Below, piece after piece: positions 53,222-62,180 of a DNA stretch of 64,000 nucleotides. Both the position numbers and the translations under genes were made by a program. The notes under the pieces are model-generated. The model was not told where the DNA came from, did not search any database, and saw nothing but the letters and a program-made list of their open reading frames with translations. The stretch lies in contig NZ_JARGER010000038.1 of NCBI RefSeq assembly GCF_029210375.1, positions 124,001 to 188,000 of the forward strand, written 5' to 3'. Every line of letters starts with the position of its first letter. The stretch's first letter is position 1. This stretch comes from Nocardioides sp. YIM 152315. Lineage in GTDB: Bacteria; Actinomycetota; Actinomycetes; Propionibacteriales; Nocardioidaceae.

Positions 53222-53225
53222 GAGT
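53220..53225 (+). promoter_or_regulatory. Leaderless -10 element of the C39-like peptidase gene
   Basis: TAGAGT with a 6-base gap to the GTG at 53232. The two divergent hexamers share the ten bases AGTCTAGAGT. Confidence 0.6.
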
Positions 53226-53231
53226 TCGTGG

Positions 53232-54431
53232 GTGCGCCGCCTGACATCCGCGATCACCGCCGCCCTGGCCCTCTCGCCCTTCGTCGCCGCCGCGCCCGCC
53301 TCGGCCGCGCCGGCCCGACACATCACCTACACCCGGTGGGACAGCGCCGACGAGCTCCGCGCCGGGAGGCTGTCCGGCGTGCGGGTCGGCAGGGGCGGCC
53401 GGGTCTCGCTGCCCCCCGGCACCCGGGCCGGCACGTGGCGGTCGCCCTGGGCGGCCGCCGGCTTCGACCTCACCCGGCTGGTCGCGTCGTGGGAGGGCCG
53501 CACGCCCGGCAGGAGCCGGCTGCGCGTCGACGTGCGCGGCCGCACCGGCTCGGGGCGGTCCGGCTGGGACACCCTCGCGGTCTGGGCGCAAGGCGACCGC
53601 TTCTACGAGCGCACCTCCCGGGCGGCGCAGGGCGACGACCTCGGCTCGGTCGACGTCGACACCTGGGTCGTGCCCGACGGGGTCAGCGAGTACCAGCTGC
53701 GCGTGACACTGGTGCGGCGCGAGGGGCAGCGGCGGTCGCCGTGGCTCGACGCCATCGGCGCGATGTCGTCGCGGCTGCCGGACGTCTCGTCGGTGCGGAC
53801 GTCCCGCCCCGGCCCCGCCCGCGGGATCGTGCTCGACGTGCCGGCGTACTCCCAGATGATCCACCGCGGCCACTCCCCGGAGTACGGCGCGGGCGGCGAG
53901 GCGTGGTGCTCGCCGACGTCGACGTCGATGGTGCTGGGCTACTACGGCGCGCTGCCCCCGGCGCGGGCGTACTCGTGGGTGCGCCAGGGTGACGTCGACC
54001 CGTGGGTCGACCACGCCGCGCGGATGACCTACGACTACTCCTACGATGGCACCGGCAACTGGCCCTTCAACACGGCGTACGCCGCTACGCTCGTCGACCG
54101 GGCCTTCGTGACGCGGCTGCGCTCGCTGCGCGAGGCCGAGCTGCTCGTCCGGGCGGGCATCCCGGTGGTGGCCTCGATCGCGTTCGGACGCGGCGAGCTG
54201 ACCGGGGCGCCGCTCTCGTCGACCGACGGGCACCTGCTGGTGATCGTCGGCTTCACCGACACCGGCGACGTGGTCGTCAACGACCCCGCCGCCGCCACGA
54301 ACGCCGGCGTGCGGCGCACCTACGACCGTGGCGAGTTCGAGGACGCGTGGATCCCCACGTCGGGCGGCACGGTCTACGTCATCGCCGACGACGCCCATCC
54401 GCTGCCCGTGAGCCCGCGGGGGAACTGGTGA
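53232..54431 (+). CDS. Secreted C39-like cysteine peptidase
   Basis: A 399-aa exported protein. The signal peptide ([19 protein letters not shown]) is probably cut after ASAA near residue 26. The N-terminal part (30-195) is a beta-rich domain of unknown role. The C-terminal peptidase_C39-like domain starts with DVPAYSQMI and has Cys226 ([13 protein letters not shown]), His334 ([10 protein letters not shown]) and Asp351 (VVNDPAA) as a credible catalytic triad. A Trp ends the protein. It could process or bind peptides outside the cell; no peptide-bacteriocin gene is near. Confidence 0.88.
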   Translation: MRRLTSAITAALALSPFVAAAPASAAPARHITYTRWDSADELRAGRLSGVRVGRGGRVSLPPGTRAGTWRSPWAAAGFDLTRLVASWEGRTPGRSRLRVDVRGRTGSGRSGWDTLAVWAQGDRFYERTSRAAQGDDLGSVDVDTWVVPDGVSEYQLRVTLVRREGQRRSPWLDAIGAMSSRLPDVSSVRTSRPGPARGIVLDVPAYSQMIHRGHSPEYGAGGEAWCSPTSTSMVLGYYGALPPARAYSWVRQGDVDPWVDHAARMTYDYSYDGTGNWPFNTAYAATLVDRAFVTRLRSLREAELLVRAGIPVVASIAFGRGELTGAPLSSTDGHLLVIVGFTDTGDVVVNDPAAATNAGVRRTYDRGEFEDAWIPTSGGTVYVIADDAHPLPVSPRGNW

Positions 54432-54465
54432 CGGCCTGGTCGGGGCCGGCTGGACACGGGCGCGG

Positions 54466-54551
54466 TTTCATCAAGGGATGACGGCGAAACCGCGCTTCCC
54501 TCGGCGAGCTCGACCAGGGAAGCGTTGCTTCACCCTCATCCCTTGATGAAA
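54466..54551. repeat. 86-base palindromic dispersed repeat, copy 2
   Basis: Ends are perfect 16-base inverted repeats, TTTCATCAAGGGATGA and TCATCCCTTGATGAAA. Inside, CGCTTCCCT and AGGGAAGCG form a second 9-base inverted pair, so the whole unit folds as a nested hairpin. It begins 34 bases after the C39-like peptidase stop. It aligns ungapped with 36664-36749. Confidence 0.85.
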
Positions 54552-54592
54552 CGACGGCCGGGACGCGGCGCAGCCAGGAGTTCCATCGCCGC

Positions 54593-55372
54593 TCAGACGC
54601 CGTAGCCGCCGTCGACGTCCAGCTTCTGCCCGGACACGAACCCGGCGCGGTCGGAGGCCAGGAAGCACACCGCCTCGGCGATGTCGTGAGCGGTGCCGAA
54701 GCGGCGCAGCGGGATGTTGCGCCGGGTGACGGCGAGCGCCTCCTCCGACAGCTCGCCCGTGTCGATCAGCCGCGCCGCCATCCCGTCGGTGAGCATCCCG
54801 GGGCCGACGGCGTTGACCCGGACGCCGTAGCGACCCTCCTCGGCGGCGAGCGCGCGCACCATCGCCTCGACCGCGGCCTTGGGGGCCGACGAGAGACCGT
54901 CGCGGACCGGGAAGCGGGACGTGGCCGCGGTGGTCACCGCCACGATCGAGCCCTCGGTGGCGCGCAGGTGCGGCAGCGCCGGCTGCACGACGGCGAAGAA
55001 CCCCGCCGCGTCGGCGGCGAGCTGGGCGGCCATCGCCACCGGGGCCACGGCCGAGAGGTGGGTCATCGGGACGTGCGGCCCGGCGGCGTACACGAGCGTG
55101 TGCAGCCCGCCGTGGGCCGCCGCGGCCTCCTCCACGATCCCGAGCGCGTCGTCGGCGACGTCAGGAGCAGCGAGGTCCAGGGAGTACGCCGAGGCGTGCA
55201 CGCCCCACTCGCGGGCCGTCTCGACGACCTTCGCGCCCGCCTCGGCGCGCGAGCGGTAGGTCACCGCCACGTGAGAGCCGCGACTGGCCAGCATCCGCGT
55301 GACCGCGAGCCCGATCCCGCCGCTGCCCCCGACGACGAGTGCCGCCCCGGTCCGACCGCCGAACTCACCCAT
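54593..55372 (-). CDS. Short-chain dehydrogenase/reductase
   Basis: A 259-aa SDR. The cofactor loop is LVVGGSGGIGLAVTRML (about 11-27) and VYAAGPHV replaces NNAG. The catalytic Tyr is not in the usual YxxxK form: the segment reads FPVRDGLSSAPKAAVEAM, with Ser before Ala-Pro-Lys where Tyr is expected, so activity may be altered. NAVGPGMLTDG and SGQKLDVDGGYGV are typical of the C-terminal part. Its start overlaps the sulfite-oxidase-like gene by 8 bases, suggesting one operon. Confidence 0.85.
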   Translation of the reverse strand: MGEFGGRTGAALVVGGSGGIGLAVTRMLASRGSHVAVTYRSRAEAGAKVVETAREWGVHASAYSLDLAAPDVADDALGIVEEAAAAHGGLHTLVYAAGPHVPMTHLSAVAPVAMAAQLAADAAGFFAVVQPALPHLRATEGSIVAVTTAATSRFPVRDGLSSAPKAAVEAMVRALAAEEGRYGVRVNAVGPGMLTDGMAARLIDTGELSEEALAVTRRNIPLRRFGTAHDIAEAVCFLASDRAGFVSGQKLDVDGGYGV

Positions 55373-56942
55373 CCACCGTCTCCTTCGCCTCGAACCTGAT
55401 GGTGTGCCATCCGGTGGCTCCGTCGGGCACCGTGTCCCGCACCTCACCGGTCTGTGCCTCGCCGTGGGCGTCCCTGGCCCGCACCGCGAGCGTGTGCTCG
55501 CCCGGCTCGACGTCGAGCGTCGCGGCCCACTGCACCCACGTGTCCACGCTCGGGACGCGGCCCAGAGCGGCGCGCTGCCACGGTCCGTCGTCGACCGAGA
55601 TCTCCACCGACGAGATGCCGGTGCGCTGGGCCCAGGCGACGCCGGCGACCCGGCCACCGGAGGCCTCGACGTCGCCGCCGTCGCCGGGCACGTCGATGCG
55701 CGAGGCGATCTTCACCGGGCCCTGCTCGGCCCAGCCGCGCTGGGTCCAGTAGGCCTCGATGTCGGCGAACCGGGTCACCTTCATCTCGACGACCCACTTG
55801 CACGCCGAGACGTAGCCGTAGAGGCCGGGCACGATCGTCCGCACCGGGAACCCGTGGTCGATCGGGAGGGGCCGGCCGTTCATGGCGACCGCGAGCATCG
55901 CCTCGCGGTCGTCGGTGAGCGCGGCGAGGGGCGTGCCGCAGGTCCAGCCGTCGTCGGAGGTCTGCAGCACCGCGTCCGCGCCCGGCTGTACGCCGGCCTC
56001 CTCCAGCAGGTCGGCCAGGCGGACGCCGCTCCACCAGGCGTTGCCGATCAGGTCACCGCCCACCGGGTTGGAGACGCAGTTGAGCGTCACCCACGCCTGG
56101 GTCACGCGGCGGGCGATCAGCTCGCGGTAGCTCAGCATCACCTCGCGGTCGACCATGCCGTGGATGCGCAGATGCCAGTCGTCGGGGTCGATCGTCGGCA
56201 CCACGAACGCCGTGTCGATCCGGTAGAAGGCGTCGGCCGGCGTCACCCACGGCGTGACGCCCTCCACCCCGACGCGGACCCCGGCCGGTGCCCGCGGCTC
56301 GGTGACGCCGGGCAGCCGCAGCAGCCGCCGCGCCTCCTCGACGTGCCGCCGCCCCGTGCCCACGACGCGACCGACCGTGCCCAGCACGACGGCCCCGGCG
56401 ACGACGACGCCGGTGCGGATCAGGAACGTACGCCGCGTGTGGTCGGCCGTCCCGGGCCCGGGTGACGCCGGCAGGCCGGGGTCGGCGGCGCCGGGCTCGG
56501 TCGCCTGCTCGTGGCGGCGCAGCGGCTCGGTCAGCAGCGACAGGCAGACCAGCCAGGTCGCGAGCCCCACGGCGACGGGCAGGAGGTCGATGGTCCCCGC
56601 ACCGCGCTGCGACTGCACCGCGATGCCGCCGACGAGGGCGAGGACGGCGTACACGATGACCGGCGCCCACCACCACCGTCGCGCGAGCAGGCCAGCCCAC
56701 GCGAACAGCGCCGCCGACAGCAGCAGGATCATCAGCAGCAGGACGGGCTTGTCCCAGTGGCCGAGGACCCCGATCGCGCGCTCGACCACCGGCCCGGGCG
56801 TGAGCCGGGTGACGCCCTCGGCGACCGACGTGAGCGGGGCGTCGCGCGTGGTCAGCACCATCGCGACGCAGTAGCTGACCGCCAGGCCGGCGAACCCGGC
56901 CACCAGCCCGGCGACCGACCAGCTGCCGCGGGACGTCCTCAC
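55365..56942 (-). CDS. Membrane-anchored molybdopterin oxidoreductase, sulfite-oxidase family
   Basis: A 525-aa protein. About four to five N-terminal transmembrane segments (10-130) precede an internal basic/Tat-like stretch [15 protein letters not shown] near 142-156, then a sulfite-oxidase-type molybdenum domain with the ligand Cys in [15 protein letters not shown] near 270 and a C-terminal Mo-co dimerisation domain (from about 425). No haem domain. It is a membrane-bound relative of YedY/SorA enzymes; the natural substrate is uncertain. GTG 56942 carries GACAAT as a leaderless -10. Confidence 0.9.
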   Translation of the reverse strand: MRTSRGSWSVAGLVAGFAGLAVSYCVAMVLTTRDAPLTSVAEGVTRLTPGPVVERAIGVLGHWDKPVLLLMILLLSAALFAWAGLLARRWWWAPVIVYAVLALVGGIAVQSQRGAGTIDLLPVAVGLATWLVCLSLLTEPLRRHEQATEPGAADPGLPASPGPGTADHTRRTFLIRTGVVVAGAVVLGTVGRVVGTGRRHVEEARRLLRLPGVTEPRAPAGVRVGVEGVTPWVTPADAFYRIDTAFVVPTIDPDDWHLRIHGMVDREVMLSYRELIARRVTQAWVTLNCVSNPVGGDLIGNAWWSGVRLADLLEEAGVQPGADAVLQTSDDGWTCGTPLAALTDDREAMLAVAMNGRPLPIDHGFPVRTIVPGLYGYVSACKWVVEMKVTRFADIEAYWTQRGWAEQGPVKIASRIDVPGDGGDVEASGGRVAGVAWAQRTGISSVEISVDDGPWQRAALGRVPSVDTWVQWAATLDVEPGEHTLAVRARDAHGEAQTGEVRDTVPDGATGWHTIRFEAKETVDG

Positions 56943-56948
56943 CCCCCG

Positions 56949-56954
56949 ATTGTC
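56949..56954 (-). promoter_or_regulatory. Leaderless -10 element of the molybdopterin oxidoreductase
   Basis: GACAAT with a 6-base gap to the GTG at 56942; divergent to the ispF promoter 8 bases away. Confidence 0.45.
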
Positions 56955-56961
56955 TCTCGTG

Positions 56962-56967
56962 CATGAT
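56962..56967 (+). promoter_or_regulatory. Leaderless -10 element of ispF
   Basis: CATGAT with a 6-base gap to the GTG at 56974; weaker first base than the other sites. Confidence 0.45.
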
Positions 56968-56973
56968 CGGAGC

Positions 56974-57453
56974 GTGCAGCAACTCCCCCGGGTCGGCGTG
57001 GGCACCGACGTGCACCGCCTCGCCGACGGCGTACCCCTCCACCTCGCCGGCCTCGCCTGGCCCGACGAGCCGCAGGGGCTCGAGGGCCACTCCGACGCCG
57101 ACGTGGCGGCGCACGCGGCCTGCGACGCGCTGCTGTCGGCCGCGGCGCTCGGCGACCTCGGCTCGAACTTCGGCACGTCGGAGCCCGAGTGGGCCGGGGC
57201 CTCCGGCGTGGCCCTGCTGACCGAGACCGCCGCGCGCGTGCGCGCCGCGGGCTTCGAGATCGGCAACGTCGCGATCCAGGTGATCGGCAACCGCCCGCGC
57301 CTGGGCCCCCGCCGCGCCGAGGCCGAAGCCGCGCTCTCCGGGGCGCTCGGGGCTCCCGTCAGCGTGTCCGCCACCACCACCGACGGCCTCGGCCTGACCG
57401 GCCGGGGCGAGGGTGTCGCGGCGGTCGCGACGGCGCTCGTCTGGCCCGGCTGA
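56974..57453 (+). CDS. ispF: 2-C-methyl-D-erythritol 2,4-cyclodiphosphate synthase
   Basis: A 159-aa enzyme of the MEP isoprenoid pathway. [12 protein letters not shown] (8-19) supplies the metal Asp and His, [20 protein letters not shown] (about 37-56) the second metal His and the helix, and [18 protein letters not shown] the C-terminal loop. The start GTG was set by promoter and conserved motif position. It converges on nirD with one base between stops; ispD is 400 bases away. Together they cover two of the MEP steps. Confidence 0.95.
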   Translation: MQQLPRVGVGTDVHRLADGVPLHLAGLAWPDEPQGLEGHSDADVAAHAACDALLSAAALGDLGSNFGTSEPEWAGASGVALLTETAARVRAAGFEIGNVAIQVIGNRPRLGPRRAEAEAALSGALGAPVSVSATTTDGLGLTGRGEGVAAVATALVWPG

Positions 57454-57454
57454 G

Positions 57455-57778
57455 TCACCGCCGGTGGCCGACCTGCACCACCCCGTCGACCACGCGCACG
57501 TCGTACGCCGGCACCGACACGTGCTGGTCGTCGAGGCAGCGGCCGGTGCGCAGGTCGAAGGCGTGCCGGTGCAGCGGCGAGGCCACGAACGGCACGTCGT
57601 CGCGCACGCCGACGATGCCCTTGGCGATCACCGACGCCCGGGCGAAGGGATCGTGGTTGCCGAGCGCGTAGACGTGGTCGTCCGACGTCCGGAAGATCGC
57701 GAGCGCCTGGCCGTGCACGAGCGCGGTCGCGCCGCGCCCGACCTCCAGCTCGGTGACGCGGCACACCGGTTGCCACAT
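57455..57778 (-). CDS. nirD: NirD-like Rieske-fold protein without cluster ligands
   Basis: A 107-aa protein of the nitrite reductase small-subunit family. It has the Rieske-fold segments YALGNHDPFARASVIAKGI and FVASPLHRHAFDLRTGRC but lacks the CxH...CxxH cluster cysteines (NHD and PLHRH instead), as NirD does. ATG 57778 has TACGGT seven bases upstream. No nirB is adjacent, so it is an orphan here, squeezed between ispF and ispD. An oxidoreductase subunit other than nitrite reductase is possible. Confidence 0.85.
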   Translation of the reverse strand: MWQPVCRVTELEVGRGATALVHGQALAIFRTSDDHVYALGNHDPFARASVIAKGIVGVRDDVPFVASPLHRHAFDLRTGRCLDDQHVSVPAYDVRVVDGVVQVGHRR

Positions 57779-57785
57779 GCCGAGC

Positions 57786-57791
57786 ACCGTA
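57786..57791 (-). promoter_or_regulatory. Leaderless -10 element of nirD
   Basis: TACGGT with a 7-base gap to the ATG at 57778. Confidence 0.5.
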
Positions 57792-57847
57792 GGCGCGCCG
57801 TGTGACGCGACTGTTTCGTCGTGTGACGCGCATGCAACACTCCCCGG

Positions 57848-58528
57848 GTGTCCGCTGCCGTCGTGATCCTCGCCGCCGGGGCGGGTGCCCGCGTCGGGGC
57901 CGGCTCCAACAAGGTGCTGCTGCCGCTCGGCGACCGCCCGGTGCTCGCCTGGTCCGTGCAGGACGCGCTCGCCCTCGACGACGTACGCCGCGTCCTCGTG
58001 GTGGTGCGCCCGGGTGAGGCCGACGACGTCGCCGCCGCGCTGGCGCCGCACCTGGGCGACGGCGAGGTCGGGCTGGTCGAGGGCGGCGCCACCCGGCACG
58101 CCTCGGAGTGGGCCGGCGTGCAGGCGCTCGTCCCCGAGATCGAAGCGGGCGAGGTCGACGTCGTCGCGATCCACGACGGCGCCCGCCCGCTCGCGGGCCG
58201 GGCGCTCTTCGCGGCCACCATCCGGACGGCCCGCGAGAGCGGCGGCGCCCTCCCCGGGGTCAGGCTGGCCGGCCTGCTGCCGCTCGACGGGCGCACCCTG
58301 CCGACCGAGCTCGACGGCGTGCAGACGCCACAGGCCTTCCGCGCACGCGACCTGGTGGCGGCGTACTCCGCGGCGGCGGCCGACGACTTCGAGGGCACCG
58401 ACACCGCCGCCTGCTGGTCGCGCTACCGCGACCTCCCGGTGGTCCGGGTGCCGAGCGACCCCGCGAACCTGAAGATCACCTTCGCCGAGGACCTCGACCT
58501 GGCCCTCGCGCTGGTCACCGGGCGGTGA
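57848..58528 (+). CDS. ispD: 2-C-methyl-D-erythritol 4-phosphate cytidylyltransferase
   Basis: A 226-aa nucleotidyltransferase of the MEP pathway. The CTP loop is [21 protein letters not shown] (near 8-28), the central [14 protein letters not shown] and the C-terminal [13 protein letters not shown] and [14 protein letters not shown] are typical of IspD. The [20 protein letters not shown] segment, normally the ...VTDTVK... region, is diverged. GTG 57848 has AACACT six bases upstream, a weak leaderless -10. Its last 14 bases overlap the end of an ispD-like gene on the other strand. Confidence 0.9.
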   Translation: MSAAVVILAAGAGARVGAGSNKVLLPLGDRPVLAWSVQDALALDDVRRVLVVVRPGEADDVAAALAPHLGDGEVGLVEGGATRHASEWAGVQALVPEIEAGEVDVVAIHDGARPLAGRALFAATIRTARESGGALPGVRLAGLLPLDGRTLPTELDGVQTPQAFRARDLVAAYSAAAADDFEGTDTAACWSRYRDLPVVRVPSDPANLKITFAEDLDLALALVTGR

Positions 58529-59072
58529 GCGCCTCGAGGAGGCGCACGTCGTCCTCCGAGCCCACGCGTCGCGCCGCGGGCGGCGCCTCGACCAGCTCGA
58601 CCGGGTAGCGCCGGCGCAGCGCGGCGACCAGGCCGACGAAGTCGGCCGTGGGCAGTCCGTCCATGGCGGCGACGACCGTCGGCGGCAGCACCACCGGCGA
58701 CACGACCGCCACCAGGCCGTCGCGGTCGACCGTCGCCCCGACGACGCCGTCCTCGACCGCCTTCACCGTGTCGGTGACCGGGCGCACCCCGACGACCACG
58801 CAGTCGCGCTCGACCGCTCGCGCCACGCAGTCCGCGACGAACGACGGCGGCGTCATCGGACACAGGGGGTCGTGCAGCACGAAGGGCTCCGCCGAGGCGA
58901 CGAGCGCGCCCCACGGCGTACCGGTGTCGACCGGCGTCACGCCCGCCTCGCCCAGCGCCCAGGCCGCGGCGGCCACCAGCGCCTCGCCGTGGATCAGCGC
59001 GTACGGCAGGTGGCCCCTGCCCTCGTCCACGACCGTCCCCAGCGCGGGCACCGGCTCGTGGTCGTCGTACAC
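58515..59072 (-). CDS. Degenerate IspD-like protein lacking the nucleotide-binding loop
   Basis: A 185-aa protein related to the later part of Isp[37 protein letters not shown] and [14 protein letters not shown] correspond to the MEP-binding regions. The N-terminal LAAGxGxR loop with its lysine is absent, so cytidylyl transfer looks impossible alone. It is tail-to-tail with the complete ispD. GTG 59072 is fixed by TAGGTT six bases upstream. It may be a regulatory paralogue, a repurposed sugar-phosphate-binding protein, or a decaying duplicate. Confidence 0.75.
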   Translation of the reverse strand: MYDDHEPVPALGTVVDEGRGHLPYALIHGEALVAAAAWALGEAGVTPVDTGTPWGALVASAEPFVLHDPLCPMTPPSFVADCVARAVERDCVVVGVRPVTDTVKAVEDGVVGATVDRDGLVAVVSPVVLPPTVVAAMDGLPTADFVGLVAALRRRYPVELVEAPPAARRVGSEDDVRLLEALTAR

Positions 59073-59078
59073 GGCACC

Positions 59079-59084
59079 AACCTA
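59079..59084 (-). promoter_or_regulatory. Leaderless -10 element of the ispD-like gene
   Basis: TAGGTT with a 6-base gap to the GTG at 59072. It lies 12 bases beyond the terminator hairpin of carD. Confidence 0.5.
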
Positions 59085-59095
59085 AATGCCACGAC

Positions 59096-59116
59096 GCCCC
59101 CGGAGGATCCGGGGGC
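59096..59116 (-). terminator. Hairpin terminator of carD
   Basis: A perfect 9-base stem, GCCCCCGGA against TCCGGGGGC, with a 3-base loop, 15 bases after the carD stop. A run of T is weak (ATTT further on), as is common in actinobacteria. Confidence 0.6.
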
Positions 59117-59130
59117 CTCGTGACGAGCCT

Positions 59131-59616
59131 TCAGGAAGCGAGCACCTCGTCGAGAAGCGCCTCGGCCTTGTCCTCGTTGGTGTGCTCGGCGAGCGCGAGC
59201 TCGGAGACGAGGATCTGGCGCGCCTTCGCCAGCATCCGCTTCTCGCCGGCGGAGAGCCCGCGGTCGCGCTCCCGGCGCCACAGGTCGCGCACGACCTCGG
59301 AGACCTTCATGACGTCGCCGCTGTGGAGCTTCTCGAGGTTCGCCTTGTAGCGACGCGACCAGTTGGTCGGCTCCTCCACGTGGGCGGCGCGCAGGATGTC
59401 GAACACCCGGTCCAGGCCGTCCTTGTCCACGACGTCACGTACGCCGACGAGGTCGAGGTTGCACGCCGGCACGCGGACCACGAGGTCCTGCTGTGCGACG
59501 ATGCGGAGTACGAGGTACTGCCTGTCCTCTCCCTTGATGGTGCGCGTTTCGATGTCTTCGATGACCGCAGCCCCGTGATTTGGGTAAACAACCGTTTCGC
59601 CGACGGTGAAAGTCAT
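59131..59616 (-). CDS. carD: CarD-family RNA polymerase-binding regulator
   Basis: A 161-aa essential-type actinobacterial CarD. The N-terminal RNAP-interaction domain runs from [20 protein letters not shown] to about residue 55 ([16 protein letters not shown]), and a helical DNA-binding domain follows ([37 protein letters not shown]). The conserved Trp that stacks at the -10 region is in TNWSRRYK. CarD stabilises open complexes at many promoters. ATG 59616 follows AGGAAGGGG. Promoter TAGAAT at 59644-59649. Confidence 0.96.
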   Translation of the reverse strand: MTFTVGETVVYPNHGAAVIEDIETRTIKGEDRQYLVLRIVAQQDLVVRVPACNLDLVGVRDVVDKDGLDRVFDILRAAHVEEPTNWSRRYKANLEKLHSGDVMKVSEVVRDLWRRERDRGLSAGEKRMLAKARQILVSELALAEHTNEDKAEALLDEVLAS

Positions 59617-59643
59617 ATGTCAGGTACCCCTTCCTAGATGAAG

Positions 59644-59649
59644 ATTCTA
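59644..59649 (-). promoter_or_regulatory. -10 element of carD
   Basis: TAGAAT on the minus strand, a good match, with a leader of about 20 bases containing a ribosome binding site. Confidence 0.6.
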
Positions 59650-59814
59650 ACACGTCCCCGGAGGGACGCCCGGATCGTTTGCGCAGGTCAGGGGCACAAT
59701 GCGGGCTTGACAGAACCGCGGTTCGTGTGGTGGCGCATCGGTGTGCGGCCGGGTGGCGACACTCGAGGGACCGGACAGGCATAGCCCGACGGGTCCTGGT
59801 CGATACTGCGGGGT

Positions 59815-60711
59815 ATGCCGCCCACCCTGCGCCGACGGACGAAGGACCCGGCCCGCCCGGCCGACGGGGCGCCCGGTCCCGCGCCCGGATCCGCCACCGG
59901 CTCCGCGGTCGCCGCCGAGACGCCCCCCGTCGGGCCGGAGCCGCCGGGTCGGGACGGGCGCGCGGACCCGGCCGGGTCAGCGCGCCGGGAGCGTCGCCGC
60001 ACCACCCTCGCGCACACCACGCCGGTGCTGCTCGTCCGCGCCGCCCATCCCCGGGTCGGCCTGCTCACCGCCGGCGGCCTGGCGGTCGCCGCGGCGATCG
60101 CCGGGCGACCCGGGCGCGAGGTCGCGCTGGTGCTCGCGACCGCACTGGTCGGTCAGGCCCTGCTCGGCTGGTGCAACGACCTCGTCGACCGGCGCCGCGA
60201 CTCGAAGCGGCTGCCGAGCGGCAAGCCGCTGGCCGACGGCTACCTCGACCCGGGCACCACGTGGTTCGCGTTCGTCTGCGGGCTGCTGCTGCTGGTCCCG
60301 CTGGCGATCACCAACGGGGTCGTCGCCGGCTGCGTCTACCTGGGGTCGGTCGCGATCGGCCTGGTCGGCAGCCTCGTGCTGCGCAAGGGCTGGTTCTCGT
60401 GGGTGACGTGGGCGGCGGCGTACGCGCTCTATCCGGCGTTCCTCTCGTACGGCGGGTGGGGCGGTCGCGCGGAGGGCAGCCCGCCCGAGGTGGCGATCGT
60501 GGTGGTCGCCGCCCTGCTCGGGGTGGGTGTGCACGTGCTGTGCGCGCTGCCGGGCCTGGTGGCCGACCACGAGGACGGCTACCGGCACCTGCCGCTGCGC
60601 ATCGCGCTGAGGATCGGCGCCACCCGGCTGCTCGTCCTGGCTCTGGCCTGGACCGCGCTCGCGCTGGTCGGCCTGCTGGTCGTCGGCGACGCGGTCGGGC
60701 TCAGCCGCTGA
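59815..60711 (+). CDS. UbiA-family prenyltransferase, SCO3242 type
   Basis: A 298-aa integral membrane enzyme. After a Pro/Ala-rich disordered N-terminus of about 60 residues, some eight hydrophobic helices follow. The first UbiA Asp motif is NDLVDRRRDSKRLPSGKPLA near residue 119. The second region ADHEDGYRHLPLRIALRIG near 255 replaces the usual DxxxD. This matches SCO3242-type proteins of unknown aromatic or lipid substrate. GATACT lies seven bases before the ATG. No isoprenoid quinone gene is adjacent. Confidence 0.88.
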   Translation: MPPTLRRRTKDPARPADGAPGPAPGSATGSAVAAETPPVGPEPPGRDGRADPAGSARRERRRTTLAHTTPVLLVRAAHPRVGLLTAGGLAVAAAIAGRPGREVALVLATALVGQALLGWCNDLVDRRRDSKRLPSGKPLADGYLDPGTTWFAFVCGLLLLVPLAITNGVVAGCVYLGSVAIGLVGSLVLRKGWFSWVTWAAAYALYPAFLSYGGWGGRAEGSPPEVAIVVVAALLGVGVHVLCALPGLVADHEDGYRHLPLRIALRIGATRLLVLALAWTALALVGLLVVGDAVGLSR

Positions 60712-60742
60712 CCCGGCTCGCCCCGGGAACGCCCGTGGTGGC

Positions 60743-60748
60743 TAGGCT
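60743..60748 (+). promoter_or_regulatory. -10 element of the lipoprotein gene
   Basis: TAGGCT, giving a leader of about 35 bases with GAAGG near 60776 as ribosome binding site. Confidence 0.5.
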
Positions 60749-60788
60749 GTGGCTGCACGCCACCTGCCCACACGTGAAGGCCCTGAAG

Positions 60789-61319
60789 ATGCAGCTTCGC
60801 CGTACCGTTCGCCTGCTCACCGCCGCCGGCGCGCTCGTGCTCGCCGCCTCGGCGCTGACCTCGTGCGGGTTCGACTACGCGACCGACCGCGTCTACACCC
60901 CCGGCGCCGGCACCAACGACCGCGACGCCGGCGTCGACGTGCTCGCCGCGGTGGTCGTGAGCGCCGAGGACGGCTCCGGCACGCTGATCGCGACGTTCTC
61001 CAACAACGACGCCGACGAGCAGGCGACCGTCGACACGATCGAGGGCGAGGGCGTGACGGTCGGCGACTTCGACCCGATCGAGATCACCCCCGGCGGCTAC
61101 GTCAACCTCGCCGACGCGGACACGCCGATCACGGTCGAGGGCGACTACGTCGTCGGCGACTTCATGTCGATGACGTTCACGTTCGGTGACGGCAGCACGG
61201 CGACGCTCGACGTCCCGTCGGTCACCGACTGCTTCGAGTACGCCGGCCTCGACGCGACCGCCGAGTCGGGCACGCCCGAAGAGGAGTGCGTGCCCGAGGC
61301 CCCCGCGGCCGAGCACTGA
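60789..61319 (+). CDS. Small lipoprotein of unknown function
   Basis: A 176-aa exported lipoprotein: basic N-terminus QLRRTVR, hydrophobic core, lipobox ALTSC with Cys26. The mature part is acidic and beta-rich ([14 protein letters not shown], then [21 protein letters not shown]) and looks like an immunoglobulin- or PCuAC-like fold, close to the actinobacterial proteins annotated only as hypothetical near gpmA and phoU. A pair of cysteines (DCFEY and EECVP) may bridge. ATG 60789 follows GAAGG. Confidence 0.82.
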   Translation: MQLRRTVRLLTAAGALVLAASALTSCGFDYATDRVYTPGAGTNDRDAGVDVLAAVVVSAEDGSGTLIATFSNNDADEQATVDTIEGEGVTVGDFDPIEITPGGYVNLADADTPITVEGDYVVGDFMSMTFTFGDGSTATLDVPSVTDCFEYAGLDATAESGTPEEECVPEAPAAEH

Positions 61320-61341
61320 CCGCTTCGAGGGAAGGCGCGCG

Positions 61342-62088
61342 ATGACCTACCAGCTCGTCCTGCTCCGCCACGGCGAGAGCGAGTGGAACGCCCAGAACCT
61401 CTTCACCGGCTGGGTCGACGTCCCGCTCAACGACAAGGGCCGCGCCGAGGGCGTCCGCGCCGGCGAGCTGATCCGCGACGCCGGCCTGGAGCCCGACGTC
61501 GTGCACACGTCGCTGCTGCGGCGCGCGATCAACACGGCCGCGACGGCGCTCGACGTCGCCGACCGGCACTGGATCCCGGTGCGCCGCTCCTGGCGGCTCA
61601 ACGAGCGCCACTACGGCGCGCTGCAGGGCAAGAACAAGAAGGAGACGCTCGAGGCGTACGGCGAGGAGCAGTTCATGCTGTGGCGCCGCTCCTTCGACGT
61701 ACCCCCGCCGCCGCTGGACGACGACGCCGAGTGGTCCCAGGTCGGGCAGCCGCAGTACGCCGACCTCGGCGACGACGAGATGCCCCGCACGGAGTGCCTC
61801 AAGGACGTCATCGCCCGGTTCCTGCCCTACTGGGAGTCGGCGATCGTCCCCGACCTGCGCGCCGGTCGCACGGTGCTGGTGGCCGCCCATGGCAACAGCC
61901 TGCGCGCGTTGGTCAAGCACCTCGACGGCATCAGCGACGAGGACATCGCCGGCCTCAACATCCCCACCGGCATGCCGCTGGTCTACGAGCTCGACGAGTC
62001 GCTGCGGCCGACCGTGCGCGGCGGGCGCTACCTCGACCCCGACGCCGCCGCTGCTGCCGCCGCGGCCGTGGCCAACCAGGGTCGCTGA
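61342..62088 (+). CDS. gpmA: 2,3-bisphosphoglycerate-dependent phosphoglycerate mutase
   Basis: A 248-aa glycolytic histidine phosphatase-superfamily mutase. The phospho-histidine motif is [20 protein letters not shown] (6-25), followed by [19 protein letters not shown] (substrate loop) and the second catalytic His in [13 protein letters not shown]. The length and insert are of the dPGM type. ATG 61342 follows GAGGGAAGG. An Ala-rich tail closes it. In actinobacteria gpmA is commonly next to senX3 and phoU, as here. Confidence 0.96.
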   Translation: MTYQLVLLRHGESEWNAQNLFTGWVDVPLNDKGRAEGVRAGELIRDAGLEPDVVHTSLLRRAINTAATALDVADRHWIPVRRSWRLNERHYGALQGKNKKETLEAYGEEQFMLWRRSFDVPPPPLDDDAEWSQVGQPQYADLGDDEMPRTECLKDVIARFLPYWESAIVPDLRAGRTVLVAAHGNSLRALVKHLDGISDEDIAGLNIPTGMPLVYELDESLRPTVRGGRYLDPDAAAAAAAAVANQGR

Positions 62089-62101
62089 GCAGCCGCCGGA
62101 G

Positions 62102-62175
62102 CCCGGGCGGCGGTGGCTCCGGCACCCTTTCCGCCACCCGAACGGTGCATAACCCACCGCCACCCCGCCCCGGGC
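62102..62175. terminator. Nested palindrome between convergent gpmA and phoU
   Basis: Arms GGCGGTGG (62109-62116) and CCACCGCC (62154-62161) enclose GCACC/GGTGC (near 62122 and 62144), with CCCGGGCGG and CCGCCCCGGG at the outer edge. It forms a long GC-rich stem between two gene ends and resembles the hairpins in the liv-operon duplication. Probably a bidirectional terminator. Confidence 0.5.
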
Positions 62176-62180
62176 CGCCC

